The notes beneath the pieces were generated by a model. That model did no database searches and had not been told where the DNA came from. It worked only from the letters and a program-made list of their open reading frames with translations. 64,000 nucleotides of DNA, taken from positions 744,001-808,000 of the forward strand of contig JAOWBW010000044.1 in NCBI GenBank assembly GCA_026119855.1, written 5' to 3'. Below are positions 31,249 through 43,782 of this stretch, piece by piece (position 1 is the stretch's first letter; the number at the start of each line of letters is the position of its first letter). The position numbers and the translations under genes were made by a program. Source of the DNA: Campanula takesimana (lineage: Eukaryota > Streptophyta > Magnoliopsida > Asterales > Campanulaceae).

Positions 31249-32648
31249 ATCTTCATGTGGCATTATGTCCAGCCAACAACTTAAAACAAAGGCGCTTGTT
31301 GGGAGGCAACCCAACTAGGTTTGTCTTTTATTGCTTTATGTTTTTCCCTGTCAATCTATCATCATTTTGAAATTGGGAGTGTGTTGTTTCTTCAAATCCA
31401 TGAGCACATAGCATACTTTTGGTTTAGGGTGGTGGTATTCATAAAAAAAATGTGTTTTATTACTTTTTTGTCCTTTATTTCTGGGTCGGTTCGAACTACG
31501 GTGACCTGAGCCTTTTATAGCATGTTCGCTCATTGTAAAGGGAACGTAGGCAATGAAAGTGCGGTCAAAAAGTTTGTCCGTGTCACCCTAACGGGTCTCT
31601 CTGGGTTTGTGGGTTTATAGGAGAGTGTAAATAGTGTCACCCTCCAAAAAGATTTTTATTTTTGAGTCATGGTTAGTAGTCATAAAGGATATTATGCTTG
31701 TGGTGTTTGTTTGTGGTGGTGTGCAGAAATCAGTCCAACCGACGAGAAAAAAGGAGTGCTGGAATTTGGACCAGACGCTCGCTTGGTATAGGTCAAGCGC
31801 TCGCTTTACTTGCGTAAAAGGGCCCAAGTTTCTGGACAAACCAACCGCCCGCTCATAAACCAGGTGCACGCGCGTATGAAGCCAAGCTCCCGCTTACCTA
31901 GGTATTTTGGGGGCTACTTTCTGTCTTAACCAAGCGCCCGCCTGGGTCCCCTTGAGCGCCCACTCGCTTTTACGGGCCAGAATCCAAATCTAACTAAAAG
32001 AGGGGATTTTGGGTAAATTTAACCCTAATCCTCCTCTTTCATCCCCTTCTCTCTCAAGAACTCTCTCCCCCTTGCAAACTTCTCTTTAAAAATACTCTCT
32101 CCTCTCATCAAATCTTACCCAAAGACCAAAAAATTCATCTTCCCTTCCTCCATTCTAACCCATCTACCCAACTTTCATAAGGATCCATCCATTTTTTGGG
32201 GCAAAATAGAAGAAGAGAACTCAAGTTTTCAACAGAGTGTTGTTGTTGACCTAGCGGAAAACATCACATAGAGGTAATAATAGGGTTGCAATCCACACAC
32301 CATACCGTCCCAACCCTTAATCAAGTGAACGATTTCTTGAACATGTTTGGTAAATTTATTATTAAAAATAGCATAGAGTGAAGATAGTTGTGAACCCCAA
32401 TCTGTGAATTCTTGTCATCCTTGAATACAATCTTTACGTTATTCTGCAGTTTAATTTAGTTTACTTTTATTGCTTAGTATTAATTTAGTTTTTAAACAAT
32501 CAAAATCAAAAACCCCTGGTTACTTTTGTATTAATTAAATACACTTGTTTTCACTAAGTCTCTGTGGTTCAACCCTTACAATCGTACATTGCTACTTCGG
32601 TACTTGTATACTTGCAAGATTTTTATTACACGAGGATTTTATCCATCA
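31249..32648 (+). mobile_element. 3' region and LTR end of an Athila-type element
   Basis: It has the conserved block GCGCTTGTTGGGAGGCAACC (31291 onward), a post-pol motif (31493-31552), TTTGTGGGTTTATAGGAGAG as in element B (complement near 21200-21240), a GC cluster (31764-31975) and an end TTTTATCCATCA at 32648 that mirrors the start of the B LTR. The start of the LTR was not found. Confidence 0.7.
31493..31552 (+). other. Post-pol bipartite stem motif, Athila copy
   Basis: GAACTACGGTGACCTGAGC, a 25-base variable part whose ends CCUUU/AAAGG can pair, then GGAACGTAGGCA. It shares both blocks with the Tat copies although the surrounding sequence is unrelated. Confidence 0.65.
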
Positions 32649-32650
32649 CA

Positions 32651-32969
32651 TGTATTCAATTTCAAGTTACTCATCTCAACAAATCGAGCAGAAACATCAA
32701 ACATTACCGTCGTACCATTATAATCTTGGATAGGAATAGTAAGTATTCTGCAATATCATGGTCAATTTAATTAGGATACCTACAAATAACTTCTAATTTG
32801 AACTTTGTTCGATCTACCGACATTGGTTTATATAACTTATCTATAAATTGACTGTAGCTCCATCTATATTGAGCCTTAAGAGCATATTTTAGCCCTTTTT
32901 CAAAACACATACCATTAATTGGTTGTTCATCATCCCATTAGTAGCATATGAAAATAAGTGGAACCCCAT
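32651..32969 (-). pseudogene. Mutator-like transposase fragment, copy 1
   Basis: Direct repeat, diverged by perhaps 15%, of 33640-33989. The same N-terminal transposase region can be followed but with more stops. Its right end is cut by a Tat-type LTR remnant starting TGTAGATACCC at 32970. Confidence 0.5.
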
Positions 32970-33550
32970 TGTAGATACCCTGGAAAAACCACCGCTAAGC
33001 CTAATGTGACGGATTATCCTAAAATATCTAATTGATTTTATTATTTGGAGGCGTCACCTATATTTTTAAAGGAACATAAGAAAAACCTAAAAGTCTACTA
33101 TTTTTAAGAGAAAAACAGAGATTCGGGGGTTAGATTACGAAACGGGAAAGTGTCAGGGACCCGCCCCGCTCGGACTTAAGGCCGGTCTTGCTATTTTAGG
33201 TGTTCTTGTCTAAATGTCTTTCTTTTATGTTATTTATGCTAACAAGTATATATAAAAGAAAAAGAGAAATTAAAGGGGAGTTTAAGATAGAGGGAGATAA
33301 CCTTTAGCCAACTTCAATGTAATGAAGTGATCATTTGGTCATGTCTCAATTGAAGGGATTGCATACATTAAAAAGACATGAAAGAAATAAGAAAGAAAAA
33401 AAGTTGTACCTTGGTTTGGGAAGGGGGAAGATGACTTCAAACTTTGTGAGAAAATAGTGTGTTTATAGAGAGAAAGTAGTGTGTAGAGATTTTGGTAGAG
33501 TTTTGTTTTGGTGCTAAAAGTTGGTGTCCTTCAAAAGGAACCTAGGAGGT
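32970..33550 (-). repeat. Tat-type LTR remnant
   Basis: Starts TGTAGATACCCTGG and follows the D LTR (GGATTATCCTAAAATATCTA, TTAAAGGAACATAAGAAAA, AGGGAGATAACC). The far end was not found. It separates two copies of a Mutator-like fragment. Confidence 0.65.
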
Positions 33551-33639
33551 CCTTGGACCCATGTCAGCCTCATAGTTGCACACAATTAAGCTCCGATATT
33601 TGAGTAGTTAGACCCACGTCAGCCTCACAGTTCTAACTT

Positions 33640-33989
33640 GGAAAATTCACATGAAATGTCTCAATATGACGTGTATACAATTGCAAGTTACTCATCTTAA
33701 CAAATTGAGCTGAAACATCAAACATTACCACCGTACCATTATCATCTTGGATAGAAAATAGAAAGTAATCCATAATATCATGGTCAATTAAATGAGGATA
33801 CCTACAGATAACTTTCACTTGGAACTTTGTTCGATCTACCGACATTGCCCTATATAACTTATTATTAAATTCACTGTAGCTCCATCTATACTTTAAGAGA
33901 ATATTTGGAACCTTTTTCAAGACACGGATCATTAAATAAATGTTGATCATCCCCTCCCTAGTAGCACATGGAAAATTGTGGAACCCCAT
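33640..33989 (-). pseudogene. Mutator-like transposase N-terminal fragment, copy 2
   Basis: An open stretch of about 118 codons includes LKYRWSYSEFNNKLYRAM, VICRYPHLIDHDIMDYFLF and VVMFDVSAQF, resembling the N-terminal part of MuDR-type transposases in plants. No catalytic domain is present. The assignment is by pattern and moderately secure. Confidence 0.6.
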
Positions 33990-34039
33990 TCATTAATAAC
34001 TCTATAAAATGTAATCAAAGATTAGAAATGACACTATAC

Positions 34040-34740
34040 TCAATCAAGGCCATCCTTTTGTGGATAATATCTTACCAAAAGCAATGGGACAACTTCAAAA
34101 AATAATGTTCTTGGAAAGCTCAAGATATCACCCTCCACCCACTAGAAACGCATATGGAAGGAGAAGAGATGAGAGAACTGCTACAACAAATGGCACAAAC
34201 AATGACACAAGAAATACAACAAGGACTCTTGATTCTAGCAATGGAAAGACTCTAGAAGAATATCTCAAAAACAATGACACTGGAAACTTTCTAATTCTTA
34301 TTTCAAATGGAGCATGGAAGGCAAATACAAGATGTGCAGGCTTGGGATGGGAACTTTGGGACAAAAGAAACGGAAGAATCGCGATTGGAAGTCATTCATG
34401 CAAAGCTCCTTCAAGCATTCACTCTAAATGCTTAGCAATCCACAAAGGCATAGAGCGGACAACCGGTTAAAATTTTACAAATATCAAAGTATTAACGTAC
34501 TCTCAATTGGCATGCTCCTTCATCAAAGGTTCTTTACCAATTCCTCAATCTTTGGAAACCAGTTTATCGGATATTAAACTCTATATTAATTTGTGTGAAC
34601 TCTTCAATATATCTAAATTTGATAGGCAAACCATAAGGTTTGCCCACAACAATGCTTTAGAAATTGTACCATAACTTTATTGGCACATAACCAATTTTCT
34701 TAAATATATAAGCTCCTGCGTTGGTAAAAAACATTTTCCA
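34040..34740 (+). pseudogene. LINE-type RNase H (RVT_3) fragment
   Basis: Reads LILISNGAWKANTRCAGLGW, then SHSCKAPSSIHSKCLAIHKGIE and further on LACSFIKGSLPIPQSLETSL and IRFAHNNALEIVP. This is the order of the plant non-LTR retrotransposon RNase H: first D in an SDGAW-like motif (here N), E in the SECLAI-like motif (here K), then RxxN. Two catalytic acids are substituted, and a frameshift near 34465 separates the halves. Confidence 0.65.
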
Positions 34741-34804
34741 TTAATAAATGACAACAATATCCTACCACTCATTCTCCTTCTTAAACACATTTAACCCTGT
34801 CTAA

Positions 34805-35711
34805 TGTAGACACCCCATTCTGAACTGCTCATTCATGATTATACTACCCTTGGTCTCGCCTTTATGTTTTGACAATGACTTGTTAGTTTCGTCAAGTTTT
34901 GTTAGGTCTTTGACCAACTTCGTTAGGTTTGAGCTTAACTGACTAACAAAATGTCAAGAGAGAGCAAAACAGTGATACTGTAAAGCTTGTCTCGAACGAG
35001 ACAACCTCAGATTCGTGTATGATTCACTTTATTTATCGGTTTTGATCTCTTTCTTTTCCAATACTCTTACTCTCCTAATCCAGAATTAACCTAATTATGA
35101 GTTGTCTAGTACGAGAAAACATCTCCAGATTCGTGTCTGATTCACTTTCGTTATCAATTTCGATCTTTTTCTTGGTCAATACTTTCATAATCCATGAAAA
35201 ATCTAAATTGGTGAGTTCCTAGAGAGTTCCTTACCTAATTCTCCACTCAAAATAAGAACTTTGAATCTTACAAAACTTATGAATTATTTTCTTGGTGGAA
35301 ATGTCTCTAATCACTGTAAATACTTGGTTCCCCTTCCTTGTATTTTACCTACTCTCTCTCTCTCTCTGTATAATTCTTCAGAAATCTCTCTAAATTCGTC
35401 CACAAACTTGGGGATTTAGATCTCAAGCCTTTTTCTAGGCTATAACTCGAATACTCAACGTTCATTAAAGGTAAATTCCTTAATCTTTTTTATTCTTCTC
35501 TCATCTATCCTATTATTTTTTTTAGTAATGTAATATCATAAAAAAATATTAGCCAAGAGCCTCTTCAACTCACGAAGATGATCTCGAAGCACATAATTCG
35601 ACATTCTCAATATTAAAGAAATTAATTATTGTTTTATTTGCTTTATATATTTACGTTGATATGAACAAATTGATGATATTTATAAGCAAGACCAAGCCTA
35701 GATTGGGTGGA
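34805..35711 (+). repeat. Tat-like LTR remnant, first half
   Basis: Begins TGTAGACACCCC, the complement of the D/E LTR terminus. It contains a diverged tandem repeat of about 115 bp (near 34985-35070 and 35100-35190) with GATTCGTGT and ATTCACTTT blocks. It is cut by the solo LTR at 35712; a continuation is likely at 39722-39863. Confidence 0.45.
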
Positions 35712-38700
35712 TGACACGCCCCAAGTCCCGGGATTCCCTAATAGAACCTCGAACCTGGTGCGCGTAACTAACAAGAAACAAGAAACTAACGGGAAACAGG
35801 AACAATACCTGTTAAAAACAAAACTGACATGACGTATATACTCAAGAGTAGGGAGCTAAGATAGCTCACACGAGTTCTAGACCAAGAAAATTAAAACCAA
35901 ACAAGGTTACATACAGCGGAAGACATGCCTAGTAAATAAGCTGGCATCAAGAACTGTCTAGGGACAACAAATACTACCCCAATACAAGCCCAGAGTTTAA
36001 TTAACTCATACAAGATCGTCCTTACCAAAATATAAAAGGACACTAACTTCGAACAAGAATATCCTGCTGAGTAAATTCCCAGCTAAGTCGAGCCTCACTG
36101 CGTACTATCCCCTGCTTTCCTGGGGGGGGGGGGGAAACAATTAAACAAATAAAGGGTGAGATAAATCTCAGTAAGCTATTAACATGCAACTATATGTCAT
36201 GTTATCATGCAATACAAGTAGATACTCAACTAAACATATATCAAGTATCATCAAGTAACAAGTATAGGAGAGGCTAAGCCCACTCAACAAGTAATCAAGC
36301 TCAAGAAAGGTTCAGGTAACAAGTAGTCAAGTAGAGTGAGAGGCTAAACCAGCTCACAAGATGCACATAGGCCTATCACGCATTGTACCTGAATCCTTCC
36401 TTATTTCTCCCAAGAATACCATTTGTTGTCGATGCTTTTCTAGCTGAGGACAACCAAGAACAGGAACAAGAGACTACTGTGCAGTATATAAGAAGACCTG
36501 GTAACCAGTGTCATCCACAATAACAAGATCCACGTGGTGTTCGGGACGGGAGAACAGTATATAAGGAGACCTGGTATTCAGTGTCATCCACAATAACAAG
36601 ATCCACATGGTGTTCGGGACGGGAGTTAGCATTCACTTAGGTCAGGCTTATTGCTCCAACCAAGGAAGCTATGCCCTTACTATGGCCAGTAGTAAGGGGT
36701 CGGGCGGAAATACATAGGGACCCGATTGTCACTTAAACCCCAGCTCTCGCGACAAGCGTGAACCTATATATTTTCGAACAAGCAAGGAGAACCAGCTGGA
36801 CTCACCAAGAATGCACAAGTAGATATTTACTTGAACTACAGAACAGAACTCAGTCCCTTATTAGTGGACTACTCTTTATGCACCATGTAATCATGTATCA
36901 TGTGCTCACGAGAATATGCACCATGTAACTATGTATCATGTGCTCACGAGAATATAAGTATCCATACTCAATTATTGCGAATACCAATCAGGTTTAACTA
37001 TGGCACATAAGTGTCCATGTAACACGATCAATTCAAGTAAGAGTCCATTTATAACAGACTTCAGTCAAGTAGTAGGGTATTTCACTTTGTCACGTGCCAA
37101 GTTTGCACGTACATATTCATATCACGTTTAACACATTAAAGTGTTTATCACGATACCCTTACTATCAAGTAGAGCCCAATACCTTAGACTCTAAACACGT
37201 AGTAGAATAGGTCACATCATACCTAGTCACAGTCATATCTCACATATATGTATCGTTAATAATCGAATACATTTTCTAACACATATTGTGTTCTATAACC
37301 ATTCTTATTAGTTTAAATCGTAGTATTCACGATTATATGAATTATCTTCATATTACACTAGTCCCTATTTTCTTTAGGAACCATTTCAAGACAAGATATC
37401 TTCTTCATTCTTTATATACTTCATTAAGTATATACATGATTACACTAAATCACTTACACTTTAGTGCTTATTTATAGCACTTCCAATATACACGTATCAA
37501 GTTCACGTATGTAGTAGAGTTAATCATTCTCTATCTAGTTCCATATCCCAACTCTTTTGGTTATTCATACCATGTACCAATCAATCAAGAAGCCACATTA
37601 TATCAAGTAAATATATGCAAGATTTGCATATACACATCAAGACTCTTTCAAGTTATTACCATATTCATGTAATGGTTTCAAAACATTCAAGACAATCAAG
37701 ACAGTCAAGACTTTTACAAGATTTTATTATCTTGTATTCAAGTTCTCAATCCATTTTCTTGGATGGTTAAACATGTACAAGAGTTAATTAACTTATACTT
37801 AAGTTATCAATCCAACTATTTGGTTATTTAAGACAAGTACATGATTTACTCATCTTATATTCACGTTTTAATTAAGAAGATTAGCTATACATCTCCCAAT
37901 CGAGTTTACGATCCTATTCCTAGGATATTCAAGTTCAAGACATTAGTTGGTGTCCTTTAGGTACACAAACTTTAGCTACGAGAGGGGAGACTAATCCAAT
38001 ATTCGTGGACTAGCTCAACGGGAAACAAGCTTCAAGAAATCAAGAAGTCACATTGTTATCAAGCAACTATGTGCGATGATTGCACATACAAGTCAAGAAT
38101 ATTTTTTATTCACGTTAATGCTTATTCTGAGCACTTTCGAGTTTACACCTTACCCATATATTGGTGTCAAGGCATACACAAGATTTATTAATCTTATATT
38201 CACGTTTTAATCCCTTTTCTTTGGATGTTCAAGTCATGTACAAGATTTTATTGTCTTATACTTCAAGTTTTATTCCAATCTTTGGACATTCAATCATGTA
38301 TAAGAGTTATACACTTTACTCTTACCAATTTTCAATCCTATTCTTAGGATGTTCAAGTTCAAAACATTGTTTTATACCCCTAAGGTGCACAATCCTTGGC
38401 TTCAAGACAAGCATAACACATAAGTGCTTGTTCATAGCACTTTTAAGACATATAAAAGAGTTGTTCCTTTTATACTCAAGTTCTCATTTTAATTTAATGA
38501 GTAATCATGTTCAAGACTCACTTCTGATACCCCTAAGGTATCACAATACTTACTAGGACATCTTATCCTAAGGCTATATGCCTTAACAAGGGTTATTTCC
38601 AACTTATACATCATTAAACAAGTTTTACAATTTTTCAGGACATATGGGCGGCCGCACAAAATGGTGTGGGCGGTCGCCCAAAATCAGGCTTCCCAAGAAC

Positions 38701-39716
38701 AAAATACTTCAGATAGATGGGCGGTCGCCCAGCCCAAAATGGGCGGTCGCCCAAGGCCCAAAAATGCCAAAATCCGAATTCTTTCTCAGGTTAAATAATT
38801 TTCCGTCCCAAGCGTAGGAGTAAAACCCACTAACACTTTCTAACATTCAAGAGTGCATTTTAACATGTTCAGAACACTTCTATAGGGACACTTTATTAAT
38901 TTATCACCGTCCCACAAGTAATAGAATAATTCTCTTTTATTCCAATTTAATATTTCACCGTCCCCAAACGTATAAGTACAATTTTATATTATACTACTAT
39001 ACCCATTTAGGGATACTTCCATTCATTTCTCCGTACCACAAATAATGGTACAATTTTTATAATAATATTTAAATCGAGTTACTATTTTACCGTCTCACGA
39101 ATAGGAGTACCATTTTTTTTAACTTTCCCAGGATACTTTGCAAGCCTATTTCATTCCTTTATTTCATACGAATACTCCCTTCGTACCAAATTTACAAGTA
39201 TCACAAAAATTGCTCAAAACACAATTTTAACAAGAACAAGTAGCGGGAATAGCATATATACATGTTATTACAAGTAAGGGGGAGCTAATAGCTTACCTAG
39301 TCAAAAATCAAGTTGACCCAAATTAATTTCTGATCGGTCTGGAACGCTCTATTCAACGCCACGAATATTTATCCGGGACCGGAATCACGAACAGAAGGAT
39401 AATTAAGCTCGAGGAGTCGAGAATAGGAAGAATCCTAAACTTGGCTTTTGGAACAGAAGGAGTGTTCGTAATGTTTGTTTGGGGATAATGATCCCAGACA
39501 AACAAGATATACTTGCAAGTTTCGAGAAATTACACTTAGGACCCTCAAGTTCTAACTTTGACAAAAAGGCCCCTAAACTTTCAACTTTGACATTTAACCA
39601 CCTTAATTTTCTAAAGTAGTTAAATAATTAACTCAAATAAAATAGCATATAAATATGCTAGTCAAGAATTTAACAAATAAGTCAAATATTTAACGAAATT
39701 AAGGATGGGCGTTACA
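35712..39716. mobile_element. Solo LTR (4,005 bp), chromovirus-like
   Basis: TGACACGCCCC...GGGCGTTACA flanked by GTGGA (35707-35711 and 39717-39721). It has a 13-base G run (36122-36134), a direct duplication of about 70 bp (36482-36626) and four GC palindromes GGGCGGTCGCCC (38645-38753). The GATAAATCTCAGTAAG region near 36163 is shared with the solo LTR at 28865, so both may belong to one large group. The short ORFs inside look incidental. Confidence 0.85.
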
Positions 39717-39721
39717 GTGGA

Positions 39722-39863
39722 AGTGGTGCTTCTTGATTTTTCTATTCCATAATTTAACCCCTGAACCCTCTAATATATAATACGGTTTATGTTCCATGAA
39801 ATAATATAATGGCAACTCGATAAATAAAAAGAGAACTTAATGCTTTTGTTCACCATTTTCACA
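39722..39863 (+). repeat. Tat-like LTR remnant, second half
   Basis: AACCCCTGAACCCTCTAA mirrors the CGGGGGTTAGGT region of D/E LTRs. Probable continuation of 34805-35711. The 3' end is tentative. Confidence 0.35.
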
Positions 39864-40299
39864 GTGGAAATACTCTATCTTAAATAAAACTAAAACTAAA
39901 ACTCCGAAAACTCACTCGTGGGGTAACTTTAATCACAATCCTTTCCTCATGTTCGATCGTTACAGTTCTTTTAAAAGACATTTAGTTTGAGGTATAACCC
40001 AAGTCACTCTAAAAGTCGTCAAGCTCCCATACCATTGCAATGGCAAACTACCCCAATTACTTCTTAGGTAAATGATGCTTCCAATGATAATACACAAGTT
40101 ATGGAAATGATGTCCAAAGAAATCAAGGCTCTAAAGAACTATCTCGAGTAAGAACAAAGGACTCAAGTCGAATAAATGACCAACCTTATGGCAAGACTCA
40201 ACAAGCTAGAAGTCATGGAGGTCACGGAGCCAAAAGATAAAGACTAAATGAGTTTTGGTGTTCTTGATCTTTTGATTCTCAATCTTGGATAGAGAATTA
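39864..40299. other. Unassigned AT-rich sequence
   Basis: No ORF, RNA or repeat that I can support. Confidence 0.3.
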
Positions 40300-41461
40300 T
40301 GTTTCTAAACCATGTGTTGAAGTTATGAATAACGGATGGTGTGTATTTATACTCTTAAATCCTTAACCCTTAAGGATTAAGAAGTCTAAATCCCGTCACT
40401 CACTAAACAAGCCAATGGCCTGGCCCAGCATCTGTACGGCCGAGTACTTTACCTTGCACGCCCGTGCAAGCCTTTGGCCAGTTAAACCTTGCTCCCAGAT
40501 GACTTGTGCACATGTGTTCCATGCCAGGTACCGGCCGTGTAACCTCCATCAGAGGCCAACTTATTTTGTCCAGGCTTGCACATGTGTGTCCTTTGAGGAG
40601 CACGGTTGTGCAACCCAATAAACTCATTTTTCGTTTTTTTTTTTTTACAATACCCTCTATATGTGTGACCCAATAGAAATGTATTATGTTGGAAATGAGG
40701 TCGATATAATCGATTCTCATAAATTATGAGCAGACTTTAGCAAGCCATCATGACTACCCAAATAATACATCATCTAAGTCCGATGTTTCCTTTATAAAAC
40801 AATCACAATACATTTGTCACGCGATATCATATTTGACATAAGTCATGGTCCACGTCAACTTATATTGTCCAATGCTTTTCTCGATCCCAAGTAAATTGAT
40901 ATGAGAAAATGATATTGATCTCATCAATTCATTTGAGTGCGGCCACATATTTTATCAATCTTACTCATCGAGGGGCCCAAGCAGATATCTCTCCGCAGAG
41001 GGACAAATCCTATCTTGTCTTACCATTCTTCCCTATAAGAATCTGATTATGCCAATAAATTTCATTATTATTGCTCAGTTAAGGATACCATTAAATTATG
41101 TCAAACATAACGTTCATCGAGTGGAGGATCATGATAATCTCAGGTCTAAGGATTCAAATGATATAAAACTATCATGAGATCTAATTATGATATTTGACTA
41201 TTACATAAATCTCACAATGGTTTAATCCAACACCTTCTTCTCCAACGAGTGCCCACAAGTTTAATCTGCATCTACATGCATATAATCAACTCATGATTAT
41301 CTATTAAACTCATGTTAGTTCTTCATAAGTACTAGGGATAGAGATTATTATAAAAAACATGCAAAAGATACAATAATCAAGCAAGTAATCTCTATTACAT
41401 GTGAAATCATAACATAACATAAAAGCCTTTCTCAAGGGCCTAGTGCATAATCACCAACAAC
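40300..41461. repeat. Diverged copia-like LTR, related to the solo LTR at 23932
   Basis: It shares CAGAGGGACAAATCC, CTAAGGATTCAAATGA, TACTAGGGATAGAGATTATTATA-like blocks and an ACCAACA end with 23932-25420. It has a weaker GC palindrome group at 40436-40550 (GCACGCCCGTGC). The start is not defined and no duplication was found. Confidence 0.55.
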
Positions 41462-42360
41462 AAAGTTACAAGATGAAGCCTCAACTTTTAAGAACTCAAG
41501 AACTACACTTCCACATTGGGGCTTCGTCTATCCTCTCCCTTTTTCCTTGAATAAATAAAATAAAATATTAGGTAAATGTCCTTGTATGTACTCGAAGAGT
41601 CTATTTGTCATTCTAGTCCATCTTCTTCCTCTTTAATTACTGTCAAGTAAACTATCGAGTCTGTCTTGGATTCCCTCATTAATAAAAGTCGTTATCATCC
41701 ACAATTACAAGTTGTTCTATCTCTTGAATATCTTGCAAATTCTGAAAAAATAGTTAGCTCAAACAAAACATGACAAGAATTTACAAAGTTAATGATAAAG
41801 TTATTAAAGGACAATGGACCCACAAACAACAAACCGTGAATGTCACAAGAACAAAACTGAAACTTTGCAAATGATAATAGTTATGTCTAAACAAGTTAGA
41901 GAATGAAAGCTATCATTAGAAGACCTAGAGGTTACACATCATCACACATCACACTCATGCTGAAAGTTAATGAACAACAACGGGAGAAAGTCAAAGTCGT
42001 TGATGTCAACATTCACCCTAAGAAGAGTGGGGCTTATTGCGCCGCTTCTTTCTCTCCCTCCATGTTTCCTTGCTCACTGCTATGTTAGTAAAGCACGAAA
42101 GAGAGCAAGTGGGACTATTGTGTGAAAGAATGGATGGCGATGTATGCGTTGAAGAAGGATTGAAAAGGAGAGGTGCCATCAGTTTGATGAAGGGAGTGGT
42201 ATGTCGTTACTACAGTTGAAGAAGAAAGGGGTCTGTCTTTTGATGGAGGGTTAAGGTTAGGGTTAACTCTTGATAGGGATGAATGTGGGATATATTGTAT
42301 AAGGATAATGGACATTTCTTTAGGTGACATTTTTATAAAGAAATTTGACTACAGGTATAC
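41462..42360. other. Non-repetitive sequence upstream of the host gene, nothing assigned
   Basis: Short ORFs at 41903-42330 show no domain. It may include distal promoter of the glycosyltransferase gene, but no motif decides this. Confidence 0.3.
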
Positions 42361-42362
42361 AT

Positions 42363-43015
42363 AGGGCTGTAAATGTGTCGAGTTGAGGTGAGTTTTGAGC
42401 TTGAGCCTATTTTGATCGGTCGAGTAAATCAAATCGAGTTTCAAGCTGTTCGCGAGCTGTTCGGTTCGATATCAAACTCAAGTTCTAACAAGTCGAGCTA
42501 GAGCTTAGGTTTTTTCAGAAAAAATCGACTTTAGATGAGGTCGTGTTCGAGCCTTATTGAGCTCTAGTGAAAATCTGCATTGGATAGTTTGAAACTGTAA
42601 ATTATTAAAGAGTATGTATCATTTCATCAAATCAATGCTATTGTAAACATTATACTTCTACGAACAAATTTTAATAATTGAGTGAGTTCGAGCTTATTGA
42701 GCCGAGTTCGAGCTGACTGCGATCAGTTTTTCTTTTTACGTATCAATGAGACTATTGAGCGGAGCTCGAACTTGAGTTCTAGTTATTCGCAAACAAAAAA
42801 TAATTTGAGGTTTTATGAGCTAAACGAGCTGAGCTCAAATGAGTGGATATCGATCAAAACTGTCGAACAAGCCGAACACAAACTTGCTTGATAACAAAAC
42901 GAGCTTGAAAAGTTGGTTAAGTTGGGTGAAAAGTTGGTTAAGTTGGGTTCAGCTCGAGTTGGAGCTACACCTCAAGGAGCTTTGCGAGCTATTTTCATTC
43001 CTTTGCGAGGTAGTT
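42363..43015. repeat. CGAGCT-rich dispersed repeat, copy 1
   Basis: Begins AGGGCTGTAAATG and is dense in GAGCT/CGAGTT words. A second, truncated piece in the opposite sense ends CATTTACAGCCCT at 63626-63638. It looks like a non-autonomous DNA element; its other end was not found. Confidence 0.5.
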
Positions 43016-43039
43016 GCGTTTAACCATTTGAGTTGTATA

Positions 43040-43663
43040 CTCCTTCCGGCTCACCTCACTTGAGACTTATTTTCATTTTGGTCCGTCCCACCTCACTTGA
43101 GACTCCTTAAAATAGAATGCTTTTACACTCGCAACACTAATCAAATTACTATTCCTCTCACTCATTTTTTCTCCTACATTACTTACTTTATAATCATAAC
43201 ATTTCTTTTCTTTAATAGTTTTTCTAAATTCTTGTTCTCAACATTAAAAAAGTATCAAATGAGGTTGGATTCAGGTATAATGGAGGGAGCACTCAATAAT
43301 TTTACGAAACAGTCCTAGTTGTACAGTACTTAATATGTCCACGCTTCCATTTGCACGGAAATTAAAAAAATGGAAGAAATGATGTAAGTGTTGTGAGTGA
43401 TATCCACCCTCTCATTTGCACGGAAATTAAGAAATGGAAGAAATGATGCAAGTGTTGTGAGTCTAAAAGTAAAGTAAAAGAAAGAATGAGTGGGAGAGAA
43501 TAGTAAGTTGATTGGTGTTGTGAGTATAAAAATAAATAGGAGAGAGAATGAGTGGAAGAAATAGTAAAATTTCTTTGTCATTTTAGAAGTAGACATATAC
43601 TCGAGACAGACTAAAAAGAAAAAGTGGACGTATACTCTAATACATACTCTAATACGGAGGGAG
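43040..43663. mobile_element. Stowaway-like MITE in the host promoter
   Basis: The left end CTCCTTCCGGCTC follows TA, and the right end CGGAGGGAG is its approximate complement, as in Tc1/mariner-derived MITEs. Two ~60 bp units with TTTGCACGGAAATTAA are repeated at 43345-43462. It ends 119 bp before the start codon of the glycosyltransferase. Confidence 0.6.
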
Positions 43664-43782
43664 TCCCTGTTAATTTTACGAATTTTAGGGGCGTGAGTAA
43701 AGACACTCCTTAACCATCCGTCTTACCGACAAATATATCAACGGCTATCAACCACCTTTCTTGGCCACTAAACACCACAAAA

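Noticed and set aside
37286..38556. Several 60-130-residue ORFs in the 4 kb solo LTR
   Set aside because: Serine/tyrosine/phenylalanine-rich translations typical of AT-rich non-coding DNA, no domain.
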